Source: Azadirachta indica
Lineage: Eukaryota > Streptophyta > Magnoliopsida > Sapindales > Meliaceae
Direction: 5' to 3'
NCBI GenBank assembly: GCA_022749755.1
Contig: JAGQDM010000070.1
Span: 2,042,648 to 2,106,647, forward strand
DNA: 64,000 nucleotides
This document shows, one piece after another, positions 1 to 10,478 of the stretch; positions within the stretch are counted from its first letter, which is position 1, and each line of letters starts with the position of its first letter. A model generated the notes under the pieces. That model made no database searches and was not told the DNA's origin. It saw nothing but the letters and a program-made list of their open reading frames with translations. The position numbers and the translations under genes are program-made.

Positions 1-138
1 ACTGTGAAAAAAGATGCTATACGTGCTCAATTGGGTAGAGATGTTTTTGCTGGTAGTGACCCAGATTTAGATGCGATAGTAGAATTTGGAGCATTCCAAA
101 AAGAAATATGGATTGAAAGGATTCAAAGAGGCCTGTAG
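1..138 (+). pseudogene. psbB: psbB 3' fragment with 139-bp internal deletion (copy 1)
   Basis: This is the last part of the photosystem II CP47 gene, cut by the window edge. The frame reads [12 protein letters not shown], then jumps straight to [13 protein letters not shown] and ends at TAG 136-138. The full copy at 53420-53695 has 139 more bases between these two parts (53456-53594), so this copy has lost the segment encoding the last transmembrane stretch. The final residues, after GAFQK, no longer follow CP47. The true plastid C-terminus is absent, so the plastid homology ends near position 105 and unrelated DNA supplies the stop codon. It cannot encode a working CP47. Confidence 0.85.
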
Positions 139-161
139 AGAAAAAACATTTATCCAAAAGA

Positions 162-167
162 TTTATT
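162..167 (-). promoter_or_regulatory. AATAAA-type polyadenylation signal downstream of the coiled-coil ORF
   Basis: On the minus strand AATAAA lies about 170 bp past the ORF stop, in a T-rich stretch. This spacing is ordinary for a plant nuclear gene. Copies lie at 36141-36146 (+) and 53719-53724 (-). The motif alone is weak; the claim rests on its position with the ORF and TATA box. Confidence 0.35.
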
Positions 168-336
168 CATTACTACTACATAAAGCACTACATTACATAA
201 ACAACCACATATGCCTTTCCTATCGCTTTAAAAGCATTATGCTAACTACATTAATTATTTAAAAAACATAAAGAAGTCAAAGGATAGGCCAACACAAGTA
301 GACAGAAGATAAAGTCACTACTTTTATGAATTTCTT

Positions 337-597
337 CTAGTGGTTTTCCCGGTCACCGAGGGTGACAGCCCGCACAATGAGTGCTTGCTGCTCCTCCTGC
401 AGCACTTGCAGCCTCCTCTGCTTTTCCCTTATGTTCTCTCTGGCAGCGCCAATGCGTTCTTCTGCCTCTGCAGGATCTCTTGCTCTAACATTTCTCAAAA
501 AGAGGTTTAGCGCTCTACGACGCTCTTGAATTTCATTTTGCAGTTGCCCCATTTCGGCAGCAATTGCTGAAAGCCTGTTTGTAACAGCCATAGCCAT
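337..597 (-). CDS. 86-aa coiled-coil protein of unknown function
   Basis: The frame starts MAMAVTNRLS and ends at TAG, 86 codons. A methionine at residue 3 gives an equally good start. From about residue 8 to 75 the protein is rich in E, R, Q and L with hydrophobic residues every three or four positions, as in a long amphipathic coiled coil. Prolines are rare and no membrane segment is seen. On its own strand it has a TATA box about 57 bp upstream and AATAAA downstream, so it resembles a small nuclear-type transcription unit beside the psbB junction. The copy at 35708-35970 has a 2-bp insertion and the copy at 53895-54157 a 1-bp loss. I do not recognise the family; a transposon-borne or other nuclear gene is possible. 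Confidence 0.45.
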   Translation of the reverse strand: MAMAVTNRLSAIAAEMGQLQNEIQERRRALNLFLRNVRARDPAEAEERIGAARENIREKQRRLQVLQEEQQALIVRAVTLGDRENH

Positions 598-653
598 ACG
601 TGCTATTACTCAATTTCTTTGATTTGAATTTGATGAAGACACTTATCGAGCCT

Positions 654-691
654 CCATTTATAGAGTGGTAGAGGAATCTCGCCATGCGTCA
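654..691 (-). promoter_or_regulatory. TATA box and TGACG element upstream of the coiled-coil ORF
   Basis: On the minus strand TATAAATGG occupies 662-654, and a TGACGC element sits just upstream at 691-686. This is a normal arrangement for a plant nuclear (RNA polymerase II) promoter, not for a mitochondrial one. The equivalent TATA boxes are at 35643-35651 (+) and 54211-54219 (-). Confidence 0.4.
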
Positions 692-699
692 CGAATTAG

Positions 700-1200
700 A
701 TGGCAGGCACAATTCTTACTAGTTCTCCGCACTACTTTTCTGCAGTTGAAGACTATCATGCCTTTTTAATGAAAAACTGGCTGGCTCTGGCTACCTTGCG
801 GAGCAAACAAAATCTCCCCAAATCACACTGCCTGTATGAACAAACAAACTTTGCAAAACCAGCTTACGTAGAAAAGATTCCATGCCAATAGACTCGTGTG
901 ACATCCATGTACTGAGTCGTCAAATGAGCCACGTTAAGAAAGCCCAAGCTTATACGCATTGGCCCACAGGGTGTCCCAAGAGGGCCCGAATGAAAGACCC
1001 AAGCAACCATGAACCATCAAAGAAAGTCCTACAAATTCAGACTTGGGCCTGTCAAGCCTGCTTTCCTCGATGGAAGCCCACAGAAGGGCCAAAACACAAG
1101 AAGCCTACCCCCATCATCAAAGCAAGCCCAAGCCCATGCAAGAAGGACCTCATTGTCATGGAAGCCCTTACCTTGTCTATTTACGTAGGTGAAAAAAGTA
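700..1200 (-). promoter_or_regulatory. Region rich in TGGGCC/TGGGCT (site II-like) motifs
   Basis: About 500 bp upstream of the TATA box carry many AGCCCA/TGGGCT and GGCCCA/TGGGCC motifs on both strands, concentrated between about 940 and 1140. Such site II elements mark many plant nuclear housekeeping promoters. Short frames run through it (for example 109 codons at 882-1211), but their composition is dominated by the motif and no family is recognisable. I read it as promoter-like DNA of nuclear origin. It is repeated at about 35100-35605 and 54257-54770. Confidence 0.35.
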
Positions 1201-4022
1201 GAGTAGGGTAGAAGATTGGGCTCTGCGTAGCAGATCGACTAGACTAGGAAAGAAGTACGCATTGCTTACTTACTGTTTGAACGATCCTAGTTACTAGTAG
1301 CTAATAAAGTACCGAGTAGGGCGGTAAGGAGACGGGGGGAAGGGGCCTTTTGCGATTCATCAAGCTGTTCATATTCATAAGACCTATGAGACCGCGTTTT
1401 TTTGGTTTATCCTTAAGAGATGAGGGCTACTTATTGGTGAGAACTTTGAAGGAAAGAATCTTAGTCCTAGGCCACAACAGCACCTCTTTCTCCCGAATCT
1501 CTTTCCTCAGCTTTCGAGCCCCTTTCTACACAATCTCTTGCTTGCTCGTCTTTTCCAGCCAGCTTGGTTTGCCTACTTAAATAAGTTACCAGAAGGGCTG
1601 CTTAAGGAAGAGGCCAAAAGGAAGGCTTCTTCACAAGGCACCGTGACCCAAACTTTGAAATTGATGTGGCTGAGATTTGCCTGAAACAACCTATGGTCCG
1701 CAATCCTTTTTATCTTAGGCCAAGGGATGTTGAGGCTCAGGTATCACAGGCCGTAATCTAAAAAGTGATTACCCTCAACCCTTTTACCGTTCAAGAAGCA
1801 GAGTGAGCAGAGAAGTGATTGCTAATCCACGCGGAAAGGCTTGTTATTACGAATCATGTGCAAATGCAATCAGGCATTCCATAAGAGCCCATTCTCTGAT
1901 GAAAAGAACCTTGCTTGCCTTACTAGCTCTCTTGTTATGAGCATGTCCCACTAGTGGATTCAGTCCCTTCCTTATAGCCTTGCTGTCCAATCTTTTCTAC
2001 AATCCTTTCTTTCTTTCTGGGCATCAATCCCATGTGAGCAAAAAGGCATTTGCTTTGTCCAATTCCTCCTAACGCCCTACTCTATTCCTCAACAAGTCCC
2101 ACAGGGCATTCTTCCACTGGCCATTTGAAAGATGAATCTCTACCTTTTTCATAAAATAAGTAAGGTGCCCTAGCCCATCCTCCCGTGCTTTTATTTCGGA
2201 TGCTCATTCTCGGTCAGATTAACATCTCCTCTCCAGCAGCGACACCCTAGCCTTCTCATAGAAGAAGAAGAAGACGTTTTTTTTAATAGATGTAAGCCCC
2301 ACTGGTTTAGAAGGACATTTGTCCCCAGACGGGGGATCTTACTATACCACAAAAGAGGAAAATCGCAGAACTCTTAACGAACAAAGAGTAGTCGCTCCTT
2401 TCCTGCGCGACGGGATAAAGAAGCTACTCCACGGAACACAAGCTGAATGTAAGTCAAAAGTCAAAGTGTCGGTGTCTGGAAAGAGCAAAGATTCTTGTTC
2501 TCTTAAGCGAGTGAAGGTGCGAAGCATAGAACGGTATAAGAATAACCAAGGACTCTCTTTCTCAAAGGCATGTTAGTCAAGATAGACACAGAGCGATTTC
2601 TAACATCATCGTCAATAAGCCTTGCATGAAAGTAGAACTGTTCTCCCTAGCCTAGAATGATAATATAAAGACAGGGTGAATGGATCTCAAGATTCAATCG
2701 AAAAGCAACGATATTTTGTAAGCAAGCTAGGTCGATTACCGGAAGTGAAGGTGCGAAGCGCCGCAATCCATTGAAGAAGAAAGGTGATTTATCAATGAAT
2801 AAGCATAAGAAAGGAGAAAGCCGAAAGAATAAGTTCAGTTCAGGAAATACGGAGTATCGAACGGGTGTTATGGAATATCTCACTTCAGGTGGGCAAGGTA
2901 AGTCAAGTTCAAGCGAAGTTAACCAATAGTACTCAATCTATCTAGTAGTGAATCGGAAACCCTTCCTCTCTCAAGTCAAGGGTACGAAGTAGAAAGGCAA
3001 CGGTACGGTCCACCAAAGATCAATTAGCTAGGCTGTTCCCAAAGGAAATAGTTCTCTGTTCGCGATTCTTAGAAGCTGTTCCCCACTACTGGAAGCAAAT
3101 CCGTAATTCAAGTAGTTTCCTCGTCGGTAAGCTCTACTCGGGCAAGCAAGTAGGCGTCTCCTAAATTCAGCTTTGCAAGTCTTAAAACTCCCATTCACTC
3201 ATAGATAGAAATTCACTCAACGAAAGGAAGTAAGACTATGGGTTTCTTATTGCCCACTGGAACTTGACTCACTTTTCTCAGATTTGGTTTCTGCCCCGGC
3301 GGGAAAACGAAGCAACCTTTATCCGTGGGTCAGATCCATTCCTAGGCATTTCTAATGACGGATTAGTTCAGTGTGCGAGTGAGCTAGAACGAACCGGAAA
3401 GGAATATAGGAAAGCTTGCTTAGGAGTTAACGGACGAGAGGTCAAAGAAATGTGAATAAGGAATTCGATCTCAGGGTGGCTTAGGAAAGATCCTTGCCGA
3501 ATCGAAGCGAAGGGATAATGTAATTATGCTCAGTCGAACCGATAATGGAGTGAAAGGGAGTACGCACCCTCTAAGTAGGAGAATTGAAAGAATAGGACGC
3601 AGTATGAAATACTGGCCCTGTCCCTGGTGCAGGTGAATGATAAATTTCGTTATCTAACGATAGGGTTGCAGCGCATAAACTCATTTGAGAAGGACTCATG
3701 TATGAAAGAGGGAGGCAATTCACACTCACCTAAACTAGCATAGAATCCATAAATGAAGTTCAAAAGTCGAAATTCCAATTCCCATAGGTAGAACCATTCA
3801 AGCCAGCAGATCCACCGGCGGATCCTTTTCTAGTTGTTTCTTCCATTGAGCATGCATGGGTTTCATCTTTCTTTTAGCTATCTCTGAGGAATGCCAGTAC
3901 TGGAATGTAAGACAATAATGTAGGTGGTGATCGCCGCGCGTCCTTCCGATGCTCCGTGACAACGGCGGTGTCCCGAAACAAAGCAAAGGGGCCACCCAGA
4001 AAAACGCTAGGGCAGGGCCGTC

Positions 4023-4042
4023 TCCCGGCGGGGACGCCGGGA
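4023..4042. repeat. GC-rich perfect hairpin
   Basis: An 8-bp stem (TCCCGGCG / CGCCGGGA) closes a GGGA loop at 4031-4034. It sits in the GC-rich block at 3930-4130, which is unlike the surrounding DNA. The same hairpin occurs in the other two copies. Confidence 0.75.
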
Positions 4043-4742
4043 TATGGGCCGTTTTCCCGCGGCAAGTCGTCACCGAAAAGAGGGGCCGGTCGTCGTGCCG
4101 GGGTATCCTGATCCGGATGCCACGAAAATTTAGGGAAGCCTTTTTCTTAAAAGACCGGTGAGAAACCTATCTACAGGACGACTTTCGGGGGAACATCTTT
4201 CTGTTTCATATTGAGTCTTCAGAGGTGCGGCCACTTGGTGTCGGATCAGCTCGACAGGTCACTCAATAGTCTTTCGCGGAGTACCCCTGTTTTAGTGAAC
4301 CCTGGGAGTTGTCGGCGGCTCGACGATCTGTATTCCAAAGGTTTACCGAGGTGAAGCTTTTGGCAGGTATTCTGTTATTTGTAGGTTTATCTATTTTAGG
4401 CTCTTCCGAGGGAGGGTTGTTTGAGGTGAGGTTCTATAGTTTGATGGTTATCTCTGTCTTTCCTTCCTTCCGTTCAGGGGCACTCTAAAGGCTTTGCAAC
4501 CTTCAGAGCTGGTTGACAGCGGTCTAGTCAGTCCCTCTCGCTCTTCTCTTTGATAGACATTTTTTGGTTCTCGGTCTCATCCGACGAACAACTTTAGGTC
4601 CTTATTTTGTTTTGTGTCTTATCCTTCCTTGCGGATTCCCGGTTTCTGAAGGAGTAGCGGCCTGTTAGCTTGAGAGTGAGTATGGGCCTACTGAACTTCA
4701 AAAATAGCGACCTTAAATAAGTGATTTATTGGGGACTTCGGT

Positions 4743-4979
4743 ATGCTCCGCGCTGATATTTCGTCCTACAATCGCAGTTTCAATAAGTGGGCGGTCTATG
4801 CTATGAGTGAAAGCGAAAGAAAGAGCGCTTTTGCTAGTGCTCATCTGGTCGTCCTCAAAAAGGGCCAAACCATGGCCAATTTTTGGGGTTTCAAAACTTC
4901 CCACTTTCACTCATACGATCTTTTTTGTGTTTTTGCGCAATGCGAAAGAAATTCGGCTTTATCAGCCAGCTCGGAATAA
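4743..4979 (+). CDS. Unidentified 78-aa ORF (copy 1)
   Basis: The frame begins MLRADISSYNRSF and has an ordinary amino-acid mix with a Ser/Lys-rich middle. The same start occurs in all three copies. At the SASSE end this copy and the one at 58302-58538 stop, while the inverted copy (31023-31562, minus) carries two extra bases and reads on to 179 codons. That suggests either a genuine longer gene damaged here or a sequencing slip in the inverted copy. There is no recognised domain and no start signal to judge by. Its coding status is doubtful. Confidence 0.2.
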   Translation: MLRADISSYNRSFNKWAVYAMSESERKSAFASAHLVVLKKGQTMANFWGFKTSHFHSYDLFCVFAQCERNSALSASSE

Positions 4980-6629
4980 CGTTGGAAGGTGCCCCTCTCA
5001 ATTTGGAGAGTATTCTATTCTACCTATTCCGAAAAAGGAATCCCCGATGAGAGCCAATTGGCGAAATAATCTGGAGAATTCCAAAAAAAAAAAATGAACC
5101 TAGAAGTTTGTAGCCAGTTTCCTACTGTTGCATTCCTTCCCGTTTTCGGGAGTGCTTCGAAAGCCCTCCCTTCCTCCCACAGTACTTATTACAAGACTTT
5201 GGTAGAATGTGGGCTAATGCTCGCCGAATATCTTTTCTCATTTTTTCTTTTTTTTTTTTCGCTTTCCTTTTTCTTAATTTAAAAAATAGGCGAGGTCCCT
5301 GTAGTTTTTCAGCCGTAGTTTGCAGGCTGCCGGATAAAGACAACTCTGCAATCCCCTTATCAAGCAAGGCCTGATTCTCTTCCAATCCGATTCCAGCATC
5401 CGGATAGATATGTGTGTGGAACAGAGCTCCTATAGACATATATAGACATAAAGGTTCTGGCTGGTCGGGCGGATAATGAGTCGCCAATCCACATTGGATC
5501 GATTGCTACTCTCGGAAAATTGAAAAAGGGTGCTGCTTCGATGACAAGTACACAGGGATTACATGACTTTGATAGGTGCCGAGAATAAGGAACCACTTTC
5601 TATCAGATTAAGAAAGAGCATCCGAGAATTCATTACTCGTTGCAGCTACAGCCGTAGCCTATTCGTTAACTGGATCTCCTATCTCCACTTTTAGGGAAGG
5701 TTGTATTGAAGACACCACACTTATTCTTAAGAAAAGAGCATATGACTTCCTTTCCTTGTTGGAGAAGCCAATTGTCTTTTTAGACTACCCCCTTAACGCA
5801 CCAATGAATGGCTAAGAAGGGTACGTACCATAAGGTCTATTTCTCTTGGGAAAGAAGGACTAAAAGCCAACCCTGCTTTAGGAAAAGATGGAAGAGAAGA
5901 GGCTACGGGAACTGGTGAGAAGAAAGCTCCAAGCCGGTATATAGCTTAGCTCGTCCCATATTAACAGTAGACAAAACAGGCATTTCCAGAGGTCTTTGAA
6001 AACATGTTCTTATTTCTTTGTATGCGCAGATTAAGGCCCACGTAGAGTAGTTGTATGATCGCACGGCGTCCCTCAAACGGTAGAAGCTTTGTTACTCACT
6101 TTTTATGTAAGGGGAGAACTATAGAGGGGAGGAAAGAGAATAGTTGTTCGTTTACTGCACCCGGGTCTGTATATTCAGGATTTTCTTAACCAAGAGCTAG
6201 CTTATGGATCAGATATCGATATCGGAAGATCAGGCCCATCACTTCTTCTTGACTTCGATGATTTGCCTGCAGGAGGATCATCGAAGGTTGGAGAAAGAGA
6301 TAGAAAGCTGACTAGAGTAGGGGGTAGAGGGGCTGTGTATATCTATTCTAATTGGGGGGATAGCTCGACTCGACAAATGGGAGAGAGATCAAATCGCGCG
6401 GTAGAGGGGGCCCCCCCATCCTCTAGATTCAAAGTCAAGGTGTTGTTCGGATATTGATCGTAGCAAGCGTCACTTCCTTCATTGGATGGGTTCAGGCTTA
6501 CTTGTCTCGCTCTCATATTGGAAGGCTAGGTTTGGAACCTTCTAGGAACTAAATAGCTAGAAAGATCTCTTCTGAAGTTTCAACTAAGTGGGCCCTAAAC
6601 CAAAGCTTTGATCGCTGTGCTTCCCCCTT

Positions 6630-6865
6630 ATTGTTAGTCCTCTTACGATACACCACTTCGAATGGTTACTTCCTTAACATAGGCCGATTCACATCGTTTT
6701 TATAGGCAAACTCTGCAGTTGGAAGAATTTATTCCCACTTGTTCGGTCTCCCTTGCACTAAGCTCCTCAGCAAGTCTTCCAGTAAACCGACGCCTGGAGT
6801 CTGGCCGTCCTGAGTGATAAGCACTGCTAAACCTCAGTTCAGTGCCTAATTTCTTCCGTAGCACC
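6630..6865 (-). mobile_element. Decayed Ty3/Gypsy integrase fragment (copy 1)
   Basis: Read on the minus strand this stretch gives KLGTELRFSSAYH, then, after a frame change, EDLLRSLVQGRPNKWE, a stop, ILPTAEFAYKNDVNRP, another stop, and PFEVVYRKR. These follow the C-terminal part of the integrase core and its downstream region in plant Ty3/Gypsy polyproteins (the usual SSAYHPQTDGQTE, LLR.L and FAYN...PFEVVYG signatures). At least one frameshift and two stops break it, so it is a dead fragment of nuclear origin. No long terminal repeat was found near it. Confidence 0.8.
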
Positions 6866-6909
6866 CTCTATTAGAGGGCAGACTGGTGTCTTGATCGGGC
6901 TCCATGCTC

Positions 6910-6932
6910 CCCCCTTTCGTCATAAGGCGTGG
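6910..6932. repeat. 23-bp inverted repeat partner of 9044-9066
   Basis: The sequence around TTTCGTCATAAGGCGTGG here is the exact reverse complement of 9044-9066. The two lie about 2.1 kb apart, flanking the split ORF. This size is typical of small dispersed repeats in plant mitochondrial DNA. Confidence 0.8.
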
Positions 6933-6946
6933 TTTCTCACCACCTA

Positions 6947-7230
6947 ATGATGATCAAATCACGATCATGGGGTAGCCCGGTTCTAATTCCATATGCAGAT
7001 TCTAATTTCAAGAAAGACCCCGAAGCTTATTTAGTTTCAGATGATGCAGAGCCAATTCGAATTCCGGATCCAATCCCATCTCCTGAGCTATACCTATAAC
7101 TTCTGAAAATGTAGAATTTGCCCTTTCTTCTTTAATAAGGCGAGATGGAGACCCTGATTTGGACCCTAGTGATCGAGCTTATGATTGTAAAGAACGCGGA
7201 GCCATAGTCAAACGATCCAAACCAGGTTGA
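6947..7230 (+). pseudogene. Split open frame of unknown identity
   Basis: The first part starts MMIKSRSWGSPV, runs through acidic, proline-rich sequence (AEPIRIPDPIPSPEL) and stops at 7097-7099. In another frame the reading continues at once with PITSENVEFALSSLIRRDGD and a DLDPSDRAYD motif to a TGA at 7228-7230. Joined conceptually this is about 90 residues of plausible protein composition interrupted by one frameshift. The copies at 29072-29355 (-) and 60509-60794 (+) differ by small indels exactly at the break. I do not recognise the protein. It could be a remnant of a retroelement or of an unassigned mitochondrial ORF. Confidence 0.35.
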
Positions 7231-10200
7231 GAGCGTCGAAGCTTATCCACCTGAAGTGAAGCACTCACTTCTACTCCTGTCCTGCTGTGGAAGCAGTGGC
7301 CGGAAGCTTCACTGTGCTGTGGAGGCAGGCGGTCTGATGGAGCTGATTAGATCCACAACCGAGATAGAGCCATCCCTGGAACCCAGGTTTGAATCCTGAG
7401 ACTGGCCCACAAGAATCCATCTAGGATTAGAACCTGCAATACAAAGACTAACCATGGAGGTTACTGAAGCTGCTGAATCGACCTCTGAGAAGGAAGAAGA
7501 ACAAGAGCTACTGCGGTTGAGGAACAAGCCGTCGTGGCTGCACCTGTCAAGTTACACGATCTTTCTGTTTGCCTGCTTTGATTAGGCTTGATTCCCGAGC
7601 GCTCTTTTTAAATGCTCTGGTGGAGCTGGAGAAGCAAGACTAGCCCTTATTAGTAATTAGTAAAGCTTCGGCCTTCTAATCGACATCTTTTGATCGTTTT
7701 ACTGTCATAATGGGGAAGATCCACTACACTGGCCCGAGAAGGAGTGTAAACGGTCACTCTATCACTATAAGGTATCAATGGACACTATTTTCATTTATCA
7801 AAAAAAAGAAAGTAGGGACCTAAGCACGAAGCTATTACACAATCAAAGCCTTTTTTATCTTTTGCGAACAGACGCACAAGATAACCTTTGATACACGCCA
7901 CTAGCTGTTTAACCACTTTTACCGAGAACAGTCAAATCACACAACACAATTCATTGGCTTCTCCTCGTTGGAAGTCAAAAAACCCCACATGCTCTTTCCC
8001 ATATCACCTATACGAATCCGAAGCTAACCCCTGCACCTGATTCATCCCCTTTTTTTTTTTAATGGGTTTGCCTGCGAGTCTTTCTTTGAATTTATGATGG
8101 AGAGACGGGGAAGATAGTGAAACTTTTTTTTTTTTCGGGCTGGCTCATTTGAAAAATCTGGGAAGCGACGACGAAGAAGCGATTGATTATTCCTAGAAAG
8201 CCGAAGCCAGTAAAAAACCAATTCGCGCATTAGCTTAGTTCCCATCTCATAGAAAAATAATGGTGCGGGGTTCCTAAACAATAAAGGTAGAACAGAAGAG
8301 AGGAATCAATCACAGTTTGACGTGCCGAGGAAGATGAAAAGAATAGATGTGGTATACCGAAAAGGTAGAGGAGGCCTGTTGCCGAGACCCCGTCCTCTTG
8401 CAGAGGAGGCAAAGCACCGTAATTCATTCAAATTCAGATCAAGTGCCAGAAGAAATGGTCGACTCTGAATCCGGATTGGTTTGAATCGAGAATGAAAGAT
8501 TTTCTCTCCTCTCCCGGCGGCTTTTACTCATGGCTATAGCCAGTTGCTAAGATGATTCCCATTCAAGCATTCTCATTCAACGGCCTATCAATGCTGCTTC
8601 TTCTTCATTCCTTTCTTTCTTTTTTTTTAAAAAAAAAATTGCAGGAAGTAAACGAAGTCTTTCCTTCCGAAAGAAACTTATGAAGTCACGTCTTTCAGTA
8701 CTGGGACTGAAGTCAAGTACTTTCGAGTTGCTCTTTGCCTAAAGCCCTCCTTCCGACTTAGAAATACCAACTATAAATAGCTTTAGCATCTCTTGATAAG
8801 GAAACGTCTTTCTAGAGCTAAGGGGAAGGTTTGGAACCCTAGTAGCAGAATGGAATCAGTTTACCGGGCTTACTTTCATGCCAACACGAGTAGTTTAACT
8901 TATCACTACCTCGTAAGGGCGTTGAGAATTGTTTTTTGCTTTTATGGAACAATTGTTATAAAGTATGAAAATACCCTTTGCATAGTTTACGAATTCTGCT
9001 TAGTAGGGACCTAAACACAGGAATGGTTTTTCTCAGAGTCAGGCCACGCCTTATGACGAAAGGGGGAGAAAGGACGGGTCACCTGCCGATCTGTGATCAA
9101 ACAAAACTATACCTGAAGAATGGGATACAGATTGACCGGCACAAAAGCCATCTCTATCAATCTACGCTCATTGATGAGACGGCGACATAGAGAAGAAAGT
9201 ATACCGTTTGTCACCCCCCTTGTCACAACAAAGTAAAGAATAGATACAAACTTTGGAATTAGGTGGGATCGAGGATGGAATCGAATAGCGAATGCACTTG
9301 CGGTTAAGACAGGTCCTGCATCTCCTACCTAATGCAATTGACCGACCCGGCATCTCTTTCGTTCAATAATGCCTTTGCTTCAAGACGCTATTTACCAATA
9401 AGAATAGGAGCGTAGCCACTACCTTTTTGAATTGAAGAAGCCGAAGGGGTGAACGAACGCTGCGGTAAGGAGCCGTAAGAAAGATGAGCGGAGCATTCCT
9501 TTCCTTCCGCCGGCCTTTCGTCTCGTAGGGGAGTAGATAGACGTCCAATCCTGCAGCAGCTAGTTGCTCGGCCTTAGTCTTGGGCTGATCTCACACTTCA
9601 ATCAACCCCTTCGTACTTCGATCCAATCAATCGATCGATCTTCAGGCGGCTATATTTTGTTTGGGCCGGTAACTCAAAATCAAAAAAGAAAGTCCTCGCT
9701 TTCTCTTGAACAAGGAAAGGGCAGCATAGCATTAGCTTCAATTGAACAAGCTCAACCTTGATGAAAAAGAAAGGTGGTAGGCCGAAGAACCGTTGAACGC
9801 TTCCACTTGGCCACTGAAGAAGGCGAAGGCTGGGCGAGAGACTAGGCCAACTTACTGCTTACTGCCATGCCATGGTTTCACTTTAGGCTCCATAGACGGA
9901 AGTATTAGGGAGGGGAGGACACCACTCAGCACGTGGGGTTCAATGCCTAACAAAAACGGCCAAAAACATCAAAAAAAGAAAAAAAAGAGATGTATGGCGG
10001 AGGGAAGGAGAGAAAGAACGCATGCATGGAGATATTCTGATTCTGTCTGTCGGAGGTTCGAGAATCTATGTTAGGACATCTAAGACTAAGGAAGAATTCG
10101 AGGAAGTCCATTACTGAGAGTGAGAGAAGTGGTGATCTCGTCTTGCTTGCTGGGAGAAAGGAAGCTTCCGGACCACCACCTTTTCCAGCCAGATAGCGAG

Positions 10201-10249
10201 CGATCACTCAGCAATGAACACTAACTTCAAGCGGCCGGGAATGAGTACC
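7231..10249. other. Spacer between split ORF and trnE
   Basis: No identifiable gene was found. It holds short direct repeats of a GTAGGGACCTAA core (about 7811 and 9003) and the right-hand member of the 23-bp inverted repeat (9044-9066). Several homopolymer runs (about 8048, 8128, 8627) change length between copies. The ORF at 9947-10207 (-), just 3' of trnE, is not recognised. Confidence 0.6.
9044..9066. repeat. 23-bp inverted repeat partner of 6910-6932
   Basis: This is the exact reverse complement of 6910-6932, around CCACGCCTTATGACGAAAGG. Confidence 0.8.
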
Positions 10250-10321
10250 TATCCCTTACGGGAATCGAACCCGTGTCTTCGACATGAAAAGACGATGTCC
10301 TAACCACTGGACGAAAGGGAC
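10250..10321 (-). tRNA. trnE-UUC: tRNA-Glu (UUC), copy 1
   Basis: This 72-nt cloverleaf on the minus strand begins GTCCCTTTCGTCC and ends AAGGGATA. It has a TTC anticodon in a CTTTTCA loop and a GGTTCGATTCC T-arm. The acceptor, anticodon and T stems pair fully. The sequence is the standard native-type mitochondrial trnE of seed plants, and its presence is the best sign that block A is mitochondrial. It supplies glutamyl-tRNA for organelle translation. Identical copies lie at 25967-26038 and 63817-63888. Confidence 0.96.
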
Positions 10322-10478
10322 CTTTAAGCCATTCTTCATATACCTCAGCTCCGAGAATATAAGTGGTTCGTTTTGTTTCTGTTTCTATACGCAATTCAAG
10401 ATTTCGTTTGTGTTCATGTTGGCGATTTCTGATGTGATTCGGCGGGTCGTCGTCCCCCCTTCCTACGGGTTCCCCCAC
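10322..10478 (-). other. Charged open frame running into trnE
   Basis: On the trnE strand a frame reads NRQHEHKRNLELRIETETKR then TTYILGAEVYEEWLKG and continues through the tRNA. The composition (E, K, R rich, no stops) looks protein-like, but I cannot assign it. It may be the displaced 3' end of a gene, or chance. In the inverted copy an indel shortens the upstream part. Confidence 0.2.

Larger units (their letters stand above)
1201..6629. other. Mitochondrial-type spacer without identified genes
   Basis: Only short frames occur. The best include 2319-2576 (+), 2647-2883 (-), 3798-4073 (-), 4743-4979 (+) and 5122-5487 (-). None matches a mitochondrial protein I know, and several change length between copies because of indels. 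A notably GC-rich block lies at about 3930-4130. Confidence 0.6.

Noticed and set aside
337..597. Viral origin of the promoter-ORF-AATAAA cassette
   Set aside because: The compact layout alone does not distinguish a viral relic from a nuclear gene or transposon, and no diagnostic viral domain is visible.
882..1211. 109-codon ORF
   Set aside because: Its residues come from repeated AGCCCA-type promoter motifs; no protein-like pattern.
5122..5487. 121-codon ORF on the minus strand
   Set aside because: It runs through Lys-rich homopolymer-dependent sequence, changes length in each copy and has no recognisable domain.
9240..9340. Possible additional tRNA
   Set aside because: Some stem-like complementarity, but no proper T-loop or anticodon arm.
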